Shown: positions 41,723-48,092 of the stretch, in pieces | Numbering within the stretch: position 1 is the stretch's first letter | Layout: each line of letters starts with the position of its first letter | Assembly: GCF_041261445.1 (NCBI RefSeq) | Contig: NZ_JBGCCU010000008.1 | Span: 124,001-188,000 of the forward strand | DNA length: 64,000 bases | Direction of reading: 5' to 3' | From: Catenulispora sp. EB89 | GTDB lineage: Bacteria; Actinomycetota; Actinomycetes; Streptomycetales; Catenulisporaceae | The notes under the pieces: generated by a model | What the model saw: only the letters and a program-made list of their open reading frames with translations | The model's database searches: none | Told to the model about the DNA's origin: nothing | Made by a program: the position numbers and the translations under genes

Positions 41723-43168
41723 ATGCCTGGGGGCGCCATGAGGTCCGTCAGTTTCACCGTCGGGGTGCCGCCGGCCGTCACGGCGCTCGCCGAGCAGCGC
41801 GCACTCGGGGCGCAGAAAGCCGTCTTCTGGCGGCGCGCGGCTCCTGTGCTGCTGGTGTGGCCGATCACCATCGTGGGGGTGGCCTTGGCGGTCACCCTGG
41901 GGTTGCTCGGCTGGCACGGGCCGGCCCTCATCCTGATCGGGGCCCTCGTGGTGGGGATCGCGCTGTGGCGGTACAGCGGCGACGCCAGATGCGTCGTCGT
42001 GTACGAGCACGGGCTCGCGTGCTGCGTCGGCCGGCAACTGCGGTCTGTGCGCTGGGACGAGGCGCTCTACTCGTGGCGGGGCAAATCCGATATGGCGATC
42101 ATGCCGCGGAAGGACGTCCTGGAAGCAACAGGCGCCGCGGACACGCCGGATCTGACGGGGCCGGGCGGCCGCATCATCCTGCGACGGGTCGCGGGGATCT
42201 ACCGGCTGCTGCAGCTCGTCGACGCCGAGTTGCAGCCGCGCGCGTTCGCCCGGGGTCAGGCCCGGCTCGCGGCGGGCGAGCAGGCGGACTTCCCGCCGAT
42301 GGCGGTCACCGCCGCCGGCATCTTCGCGGACCAGGGGAAACGCACGGTCCACGCGCCGTGGCCGGCCGTCGCCTCGTACACCCACGACGGAGGCGTCATC
42401 GTCGTCAGCGCCTTCGTCAAGGACGCCACGAAGGGCAGGATCGCCAAGGAGTGGTTCCGGGCGCTCGTGGCGGACGCGACCGCGGCCGACTGGTTGATGG
42501 CCGCGACCGATCCCGATCCGACCACGCCGCCGGCTGAGAAGGCCGCCGACCTGCTGGCGAAGGACATCGCTACCGAGCAGGCCGAGGTACGGCAGCGTTC
42601 GCGGAAGGACCGCCGGCAGGCCGTCTTCGGCGGGGCCGCCTTCGCCGCCGTGGTGATCGGCGGCGCCGCGATCACGACGATCCATCTGCCCAGGCACGGG
42701 CTCGGCTATACCGCGGCGTGCGACGGCCACGGTGCCTCTCGCGCCACGGCCTACGTCCCGGGCGGCGGCGCGCCGCATCCCATCGACTTCGAGGGCGGCT
42801 CCGACGGCTTCGCGGGAGTCGACGACAATGCCGGAGTCCTGGACGGCGAGTACGTCGGGTGGGCCCCTGCGAAGGCGACCGACGTCCAGCTCGTCGCCTG
42901 CGTCACCGGTGTCCAGACCGAGACTTTGCTCGACAACTGTCCGTATTCCAGCGGAGCGAACATACCGATGAAGTTGGAGCAGTACACCATCTCGGTCTAC
43001 GCGGCACGGACCGGGGCGCAGGTCCTGGCACCGCACGAGATCGACGGCGACGACTCGGCCTGCCCGGACACGATCACAGTGGTGAACGGACGGGCGCCGT
43101 CGGACTTCTACTCCAAGCTGACGTTGACCACTGTCCAATCGGCGGTGGCCTCCGCCGTCACCAACTGA
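41723..43168 (+). CDS. Membrane protein of unknown function, 481 aa
   Basis: Not recognised beyond resemblance to actinomycete DUF6585-like proteins. Two adjacent membrane helices (residues ~38-82) form an N-terminal hairpin. A PH-like beta-rich region follows (CVVVYEHGLACCVGRQLRSV to ~225). A charged linker leads to a third helix (~310-328) and an exported Cys-containing domain of ~150 residues with at least five cysteines, probably disulfide-bonded. An ATG 15 bases downstream (41738), with GGGGGC before it, is an alternative start. It is divergent from the orphan histidine kinase, which might regulate it. Confidence 0.75.
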   Translation: MPGGAMRSVSFTVGVPPAVTALAEQRALGAQKAVFWRRAAPVLLVWPITIVGVALAVTLGLLGWHGPALILIGALVVGIALWRYSGDARCVVVYEHGLACCVGRQLRSVRWDEALYSWRGKSDMAIMPRKDVLEATGAADTPDLTGPGGRIILRRVAGIYRLLQLVDAELQPRAFARGQARLAAGEQADFPPMAVTAAGIFADQGKRTVHAPWPAVASYTHDGGVIVVSAFVKDATKGRIAKEWFRALVADATAADWLMAATDPDPTTPPAEKAADLLAKDIATEQAEVRQRSRKDRRQAVFGGAAFAAVVIGGAAITTIHLPRHGLGYTAACDGHGASRATAYVPGGGAPHPIDFEGGSDGFAGVDDNAGVLDGEYVGWAPAKATDVQLVACVTGVQTETLLDNCPYSSGANIPMKLEQYTISVYAARTGAQVLAPHEIDGDDSACPDTITVVNGRAPSDFYSKLTLTTVQSAVASAVTN

Positions 43169-43247
43169 GCGGCGGTGGTGGCGGCGGTGGCGGCGGCGCC
43201 GGTAGCTGACGCCCTGCCGTCACCCCTCCGCTGCCCCTCCGCTGCCC

Positions 43248-44189
43248 TCAGGGGCTCGTCACGACCTGCCCGGCGTAGGACAGGTTCCCGCCGAACCCGA
43301 ACAGCAGCACCGGCGCGCCCGCCGGGATCTCCCGCCGCTCGACCAGCTTCGCCAGCGCGATCGGGATCGAGGCGGCGGAGGTGTTGCCGGAGTCGACGAC
43401 GTCCCGGGCGATCACCGCGTTCACGGCGCCGAGCTTGGCCGCCAGCGGCTCGATGATGCGCAGGTTCGCCTGGTGGAAGACGACGCCGCCGAGGTCCTCG
43501 GGGCGGATGCCGGCGCGGTCGCAGACCCGGCGGGCCACGGCCGGGAGTTCGGTGGTGGCCCAGCGGAAGACGGTCTGGCCCTCCTGGGAGAAGCGGTTCG
43601 GCGTGCCCTCGATGACCACGGCGCGGCCGCGTTCGGGGACCGACCCCCACAGCACCGGGCTGATGCCGGACGCGTGGTCGGTGGCGGTGACCACCGCGGC
43701 GCCCGCGCCGTCGCCGACCAGGACGCAGGTGCTGCGGTCGGTCCAGTCGGTGACGGCGCTCATGAAGTCGGCGCCGACGACCACGGCCGTGGCGGCCTGG
43801 CCGCAGCGGATCGCCTGGTCGGCCAGCGCCAGGGCGTGGGTGAAGCCGGAGCAGACGACGTTCACGTCGATGGTCGCCGGGGCCTTCATGCCCAGGCGCG
43901 CCGCGACGCGCGCGGCGGTGTTCGGGCTGGTCGCGACGGCGGTGCTGGTCGCTACGAGGACCAGGTCCACGTCGGCCGCCGCGATGCCGGCGCCGGCCAG
44001 CGCCTTGCCGGCGGCCACGGCGGCGAACTCGTCGAGCGTCTGGCCGGGCTCGGCGACACGGCGGGTCCGCACCCCCACGCGCGTGGTGATCCACTCGTCG
44101 CTGGTGTCGACCAGCTGCGCCAGGTCGGCGTTGGTGAGGACGCGGTCGGGCTGGCTGTGGCCGAGGGCTGCGATCCGGGAACCGGGCAC
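43248..44189 (-). CDS. fabH: 3-oxoacyl-ACP synthase III (FabH-like)
   Basis: A 313-residue thiolase-fold condensing enzyme with the Cys-His-Asn triad: Cys113 in VNVVCSGFTHAL, His in VVFHQANLRI and Asn in DSGNTSAAS. The C-terminal GFGGNLSYAGQVV is the family end. It starts fatty-acid (or polyketide) chains from acyl-CoA and malonyl-ACP. The GTG has AAGGAGCG four bases upstream. No ACP or other fab genes are adjacent, so this is probably an extra, stand-alone copy, perhaps for special starters. Confidence 0.92.
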   Translation of the reverse strand: MPGSRIAALGHSQPDRVLTNADLAQLVDTSDEWITTRVGVRTRRVAEPGQTLDEFAAVAAGKALAGAGIAAADVDLVLVATSTAVATSPNTAARVAARLGMKAPATIDVNVVCSGFTHALALADQAIRCGQAATAVVVGADFMSAVTDWTDRSTCVLVGDGAGAAVVTATDHASGISPVLWGSVPERGRAVVIEGTPNRFSQEGQTVFRWATTELPAVARRVCDRAGIRPEDLGGVVFHQANLRIIEPLAAKLGAVNAVIARDVVDSGNTSAASIPIALAKLVERREIPAGAPVLLFGFGGNLSYAGQVVTSP

Positions 44190-44376
44190 GCGACGCTCCT
44201 TAGTTTGTTCGCGGAGCGGGTCGCTGCTCGCGGGGCGGGCGGTTGTTCCCTACTGATCCTCGCGTGCTGACGTGAAGGGGTGCGGTCACGGAAGCACCAA
44301 GGGGTTCGTGTCGGGTCTGGAGGGTTCCGCCATAGGTGGTCTACGCGAGAAAAGGTGTGCGCTGCTGGAAACGCTT

Positions 44377-44410
44377 GCGGCGGCGGGCAGTAAGTCCTGT
44401 CCGCCGCCGC
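44377..44410. terminator. Hairpin between fabH and the DsbA-TPR gene
   Basis: A 14-bp stem with a single G-T wobble (44377-44390 with 44397-44410) and the loop TAAGTC. It lies 57 bases past the end of the minus-strand DsbA-TPR gene and upstream of fabH, so it probably ends that transcript. Confidence 0.7.
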
Positions 44411-44466
44411 TGGATTGTACGTCTTCCCGCGAGGTGCGGGTTGCCGCGGCCTAAGCGTCTACGCGT

Positions 44467-45285
44467 CTACGCGTATTCCGGCGTCATCGCCGCGGCCATT
44501 CGGAGATGCGTCCCGGCCTCCTCGGCGTGTCCCTGACGCTTCAGCGTGCGGCCGAGCATCAGGCGCGCGTAGGAGTCGGAGGGGTGGTCGGCGAGCGTCG
44601 CCTCCAGGACCTGGCGTGCCCGGCCCAGCTGCGCCGAGGCGAAGTACGCCGAGGCGGCGACGCGGCGGATGTTCGGGTCCTGAGCGTGCTCGGCCAGCAG
44701 CGGCTCCAGGAGCACCAGGGCGCCGAGCGGGTCGTTGAGGGCGAGCAGTTCCTCGGCCCAGCGGAGGCGCTCGACCTCGGGCGGGAGGCGGCGCGCGCTT
44801 CTGCCGGCGTCGGCGTCTGCGCCGTCGGACGCGTCGAGGAACTCGCCGATCGTCGCCGGCGACATCGCGAACTCCAGCAACCGCTCCCCGTCGGCGAGCG
44901 TCGGCGAGATGGTGATGCCGCGCGCCTTGCCGATCAGCAGCAGCTCACGCAGCCGCGCCTGCCCGCCGCCGGACGCCAACAGCGCCCCGCCGTCCGGGAA
45001 CCCCGCACGCTCCGCGACGGCGGCCAGCTCGACCAGGTCGCGCACATCATGCGACGCCAGCAGCTCAGCAACGACCCGACCCTGCAGCTCGACCCCGCCA
45101 CGCTCCTCGGCGAGCACCAGCAGGCGCAGGGCATCACGCGGCGCGTCGGGATCGGCGGCATCGGTCAGCAGCGGACGCCAGACAACTTCGGCGGCGACGT
45201 CACCCGCCCCCAACGCCACGCGCAGCCGCTCGGCCGCGGCGTGGGTCCACGGGTTGGCGATGTCGGCCCACATCTCGATACGCAT
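44467..45285 (-). CDS. DsbA-like protein without active-site cysteines, fused to TPR repeats
   Basis: A 272-residue protein. The first ~165 residues follow the FrnE/DsbA thioredoxin-like plan (MRIEMWADIANPWTHAAAER at the start, then an all-helical insert and ARGITISPTL with the cis-Pro region). The CPWC motif of FrnE is replaced by NPWT, so it cannot do disulfide chemistry. The C-terminal ~100 residues form two to three TPR-like helix pairs (LGALVLLEPLLAEHAQDPNI, then ARLMLGRTLKRQGHAEEAG). It probably binds a protein partner. The ATG at 45285 is chosen because the longer frame upstream runs through the repeat region. Confidence 0.72.
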   Translation of the reverse strand: MRIEMWADIANPWTHAAAERLRVALGAGDVAAEVVWRPLLTDAADPDAPRDALRLLVLAEERGGVELQGRVVAELLASHDVRDLVELAAVAERAGFPDGGALLASGGGQARLRELLLIGKARGITISPTLADGERLLEFAMSPATIGEFLDASDGADADAGRSARRLPPEVERLRWAEELLALNDPLGALVLLEPLLAEHAQDPNIRRVAASAYFASAQLGRARQVLEATLADHPSDSYARLMLGRTLKRQGHAEEAGTHLRMAAAMTPEYA

Positions 45286-45501
45286 GTGGGACAGAACGCG
45301 CTGGCAATGGGGAACATTCCTGACCCGAGACCGGGACGTTAGCCGGGCCGGGAGGTGGCGAAAACCGCTCACCGACGACCGCGCCGCCGGAAGAAGTGCG
45401 CAACCGCCGCCAGACCGCAAGGGCAGGTTCCATCCCCGAGATCGAGGCCTCCGCGAGCGTCGCGAGGCTCCGCGCGGCGCGCCTCGATCATGCCGCCGAC
45501 T

Positions 45502-45606
45502 GCCATTTGTGGCCAGAGGCACCTGTTCCGCCTCGGGCTGGATGCGCTGCTGGCCGGTGTCGACTCGCCATCTCTGCGGCAGCTCGCCAGCCTCGGCCAC
45601 AATGGC
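45502..45606. repeat. Segment bracketed by near-perfect 12-bp inverted repeats
   Basis: GCCATTTGTGGCC at 45502-45514 is the complement of GGCCACAATGGC at 45595-45606 apart from one extra base. The two bracket ~80 bases with no coding sign, right next to the dispersed repeat copy B. This may be the end structure of a small mobile element. Confidence 0.5.
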
Positions 45607-45612
45607 ATGGCA

Positions 45613-45715
45613 ACCCCGCCCCATCCGGGGACACCCACCCTCGTGTCGATTATCCCGGACCGTCAACCGCCGAACGAAGACACAGCGCCGGAAGTCCGCC
45701 CGATCGGAGCAGCGC
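45613..45715 (-). repeat. Dispersed ~105-bp repeat, copy B
   Basis: The minus-strand counterpart of 36954-37059. On that strand it contains TTCGGCGGTTGACGGTCCGG followed by GATAATCGACACGAGGGTGG. It lies just past the end of the substrate-binding lipoprotein gene. Presence in two unlinked intergenic sites in opposite orientation argues for a dispersed element. Confidence 0.75.
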
Positions 45716-45743
45716 GATCAAACGGCGCCACCAAGCAGCGCCA

Positions 45744-47021
45744 TCAATCCGGCAACGTAGCCAACTCCTCGATCTCCACATTCGCCAGCGCCGTCCCGTC
45801 CACCTGCACCCGCCGCAGATACCACTTCTGGATCGGCGCGTGCGTCGTCGACGCCAGCTGCCAAGCCCCGCGCGGGCTGTCGATGCGCCCCAGCGCCGCG
45901 ATCGCCGCGTTGACGGCTGCGGCGCCTGCGTTCGGGCCGGCCTGGGCGACTGCCTGGTCCAGTAGTGCCGCCGCGTCGTAGCCGTCCAGGGCGTAGACGC
46001 TCGGCTCCTGGCCGTCGTGGCCCGCTGCCCACGCTGAGACGAAGGCCCGGTTGGCGGCCGTGTCGACGTCGGGGGAGTAGTTCAGTACCGAGGTGATGTT
46101 CGTGGCCGCCGGGCCCTCCTGCTTCAGCAGCGGGCCGTCGGTGACCAGGCCGACCGCGTACAGCGGCAGGTCCTTCACCTGCGAGCGCGCGTACTGCTGC
46201 ACGAAGCGCACCGCCTCGGCGCCGGTGAAGGCGCAGTACACCGCCTTCGCTCCGGAGTCCTTGATCGCCTGGAGGTACGGGGTGAAGTCGGTGGTGTCGT
46301 TCGCCGGCGTGAACGTCGCCGCCGGGGTGAACGTCGGCTGGCCTCCGGTGTTGGCCAGCTTGCCGCCGAGGGCGGTGTAGGAGTCGACGAACCCGCGCAC
46401 CTGCTCCCAGTCGCCGGGGTAGTTGCCGCCGATTGCGAAGACCGGGGACTTGACGTGGTTGTAGATGAACGGTGCGATCGCCGCGCCGGGCTCCGTGGAC
46501 AGGAACGCCACGTTCCATATGTAGCTGATGTCCGTCAGGTCCGGACGCGCCACCACGCCGATCAGCGGTACGTGTGCCGCGTCCGCCAGCGGTGCGACGC
46601 TCTCGTAGCCCGCGTAGTCGATCGGGCCGACGACGGTCTGCGCCCCGGCCGCCACCAGGCCCTGCATCGTCGTCGCGGTGGCCGCCGGTGTCGGGCCCTC
46701 GTTGGCGACGGTCACCTGCGCCGGACGGCCGCCGAGCCGGCCGGCGTGCTGGCTGACGTAGAGCTCGAAGCCGTCGCGGGCGTCGACGCCGCCGGTGCCG
46801 TTGGTGCCGGACGTGTCCAGCAGCAGCCCCACCGGGAACGGCGTGTGGCTGTCGGGGCGGCCCGCGGGGTCGCCGTACGCCAGGCCGCCGCCGCCGTAGC
46901 CGCCGCCGTACGCGCAGCCCGCCGAGGCGGCGGTGGAGGCGGCCAGCAGCAGTGCGGCGAAGGCCCGCCGGCGGTGCCCGGCGGCACTCGCGACAGGGGC
47001 ACCGCCCCGGGCCGCCGCCAT
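45744..47021 (-). CDS. ABC-type branched-chain amino acid-like substrate-binding lipoprotein
   Basis: A 425-residue exported lipoprotein: a basic n-region, hydrophobic core and lipobox SAGC near residue 36, then a Gly/Tyr-rich linker. The mature part is a type I periplasmic-binding fold (Peripla_BP_6, LivJ-like): PVGLLLDTSG at the start and VVGPIDYAGYESVAPLADA near the ligand cleft. Its ATG overlaps the stop of the GTPase gene (TGATG), so it is the last cistron of the conservon operon. No permease or ATPase genes follow, so it may act as a ligand sensor for the conservon instead of in transport. Confidence 0.88.
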   Translation of the reverse strand: MAAARGGAPVASAAGHRRRAFAALLLAASTAASAGCAYGGGYGGGGLAYGDPAGRPDSHTPFPVGLLLDTSGTNGTGGVDARDGFELYVSQHAGRLGGRPAQVTVANEGPTPAATATTMQGLVAAGAQTVVGPIDYAGYESVAPLADAAHVPLIGVVARPDLTDISYIWNVAFLSTEPGAAIAPFIYNHVKSPVFAIGGNYPGDWEQVRGFVDSYTALGGKLANTGGQPTFTPAATFTPANDTTDFTPYLQAIKDSGAKAVYCAFTGAEAVRFVQQYARSQVKDLPLYAVGLVTDGPLLKQEGPAATNITSVLNYSPDVDTAANRAFVSAWAAGHDGQEPSVYALDGYDAAALLDQAVAQAGPNAGAAAVNAAIAALGRIDSPRGAWQLASTTHAPIQKWYLRRVQVDGTALANVEIEELATLPD

Positions 47022-47608
47022 CAGTTCATCCGGTCGTCGGGCGGCAGGTCGTCGCGCATCCGCTGCTGCGTGATCGCGTGCTCCAGCAGCGTCACCAGCA
47101 CCCCCCTGGCCGAGTCGCGCCGCCGGGCGTCGCAGATCAGCAGTGGCGTGTCGTCCTCCAAGGCGAGTGCCTGGCGCAGTTCCTCGTGCCCGTACACCTG
47201 CGCGCCGTCGAACTGGTTCACGGCGATGACGTGCGGGATCCGGCGGTCCTCGAAGAAGTCGATGACCGCGAAAGCGTCGCCCAGGCGCCGGACGTCGGCC
47301 AGCACCACCGCGCCGAGTGCGCCGCGGGAGAGCTCCTCCCAGAAGAACCAGAAGCGCTCCTGGCCCGGGGTGCCGAACAGGTACAGGATCAGGTCCTCGG
47401 CGATGGTGATGCGGCCGAAGTCCATCGCCACCGTGGTGCTGCGCTTGGTCGGGATCAGGTGGACGTCGTCCAGTCCCATTCCGGCCTGCGTCATCTCGGC
47501 CTCGGTGGTCAGCGGCTGGATCTCGGAGACCGCCCCGACCAGGGTGGTCTTCCCGACGCCGAAGCCGCCGGCCACGACGATCTTCGCCGCGATCGTGGGG
47601 GCGGCCAT
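47021..47608 (-). CDS. cvnD: CvnD-like small Ras-type GTPase
   Basis: A 195-residue GTP/ATP-binding protein of conservons. The P-loop is VAGGFGVGKTTLVGAV, a switch region includes TTVAMDFGRITI, the G3-like segment is LFGTPGQERFWF and G4 is VIAVNQFDG (N-x-F-D in place of NKxD, usual for this family). The ATG at 47608 overlaps the roadblock gene stop. Upstream in-frame codons lie inside that gene. It probably works with CvnA and CvnB in a G-protein-like signalling complex at the membrane. Confidence 0.92.
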   Translation of the reverse strand: MAAPTIAAKIVVAGGFGVGKTTLVGAVSEIQPLTTEAEMTQAGMGLDDVHLIPTKRSTTVAMDFGRITIAEDLILYLFGTPGQERFWFFWEELSRGALGAVVLADVRRLGDAFAVIDFFEDRRIPHVIAVNQFDGAQVYGHEELRQALALEDDTPLLICDARRRDSARGVLVTLLEHAITQQRMRDDLPPDDRMN

Positions 47609-48045
47609 CAGCGGGCCCCCGGGAGGTTGCCGTGGGCCAGCATCCGGGCCCGCGCGGTCGGCGTCAGGGATTCCCCGACCTGGTTGATCAGCTCGGCCAT
47701 GGCGTAGGTGACCTGGCCGATGTCGCACTCGCGCTCGGCGTACACCAGCAGCGAGGCGCCGTCGCTGACGGCCATCGAGAACAGGAAGCCGTTGCCGAGT
47801 TCGGTCAGGTTGCTGCGCACCGGCTCGGAGTCCAGCAGCAGCGCGGCCCCGGCCAGCAGGCTCACCAGTCCGGCGGCCACCGCCGCGAGCTGCTCACCCT
47901 GCTCCTCGCCCAGATCCCGGGAGGCGGCCACCACGATGCCGTCGGCGGAGACCGCCAGCGCGTGCTGGACCCCGGGCGTGCCGTGGGCGAAGTCGTTGAG
48001 CAGCCAGTCGAGGCTGCCGTGCGGATCGGGTGCAGGTTCGTTCAT
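47608..48045 (-). CDS. cvnB: CvnB-like roadblock/LC7 protein
   Basis: A 145-residue roadblock/LC7 domain protein (LDWLLNDFAHGTPGVQHALA, then SADGIVVAAS and a long helix LAAVAAGLVSLLAGAALLL). Such proteins act as GTPase-activating or scaffold partners of the CvnD-type GTPase in bacterial conservons and MglA/B-like systems. It lies 47 bases after cvnA and overlaps cvnD directly. The DUF742 gene (cvnC) normally found between them is absent. Confidence 0.92.
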   Translation of the reverse strand: MNEPAPDPHGSLDWLLNDFAHGTPGVQHALAVSADGIVVAASRDLGEEQGEQLAAVAAGLVSLLAGAALLLDSEPVRSNLTELGNGFLFSMAVSDGASLLVYAERECDIGQVTYAMAELINQVGESLTPTARARMLAHGNLPGAR

Positions 48046-48092
48046 GGGGCGGTTCCCGTGGGGCTAGAGGATGGCATGAGGGGTTTGCGTCA

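Larger units (their letters stand above)
45286..45743. other. Gene-free region with repeats and hairpins
   Basis: This 458-base gap holds three structures: a hairpin-forming inverted repeat GATCGAGGC/GCCTCGATC (45440-45448 and 45481-45489), a 105-base segment bracketed by GCCATTTGTGGCC (45502-45514) and GGCCACAATGGC (45595-45606), and copy B of the dispersed repeat. No coding sequence is supported on either strand. Confidence 0.6.

Noticed and set aside
43169-43247. GGCGGT-rich run after the membrane protein gene as a terminator
   Set aside because: It is a direct G/C-rich microrepeat, not a hairpin with matching arms.
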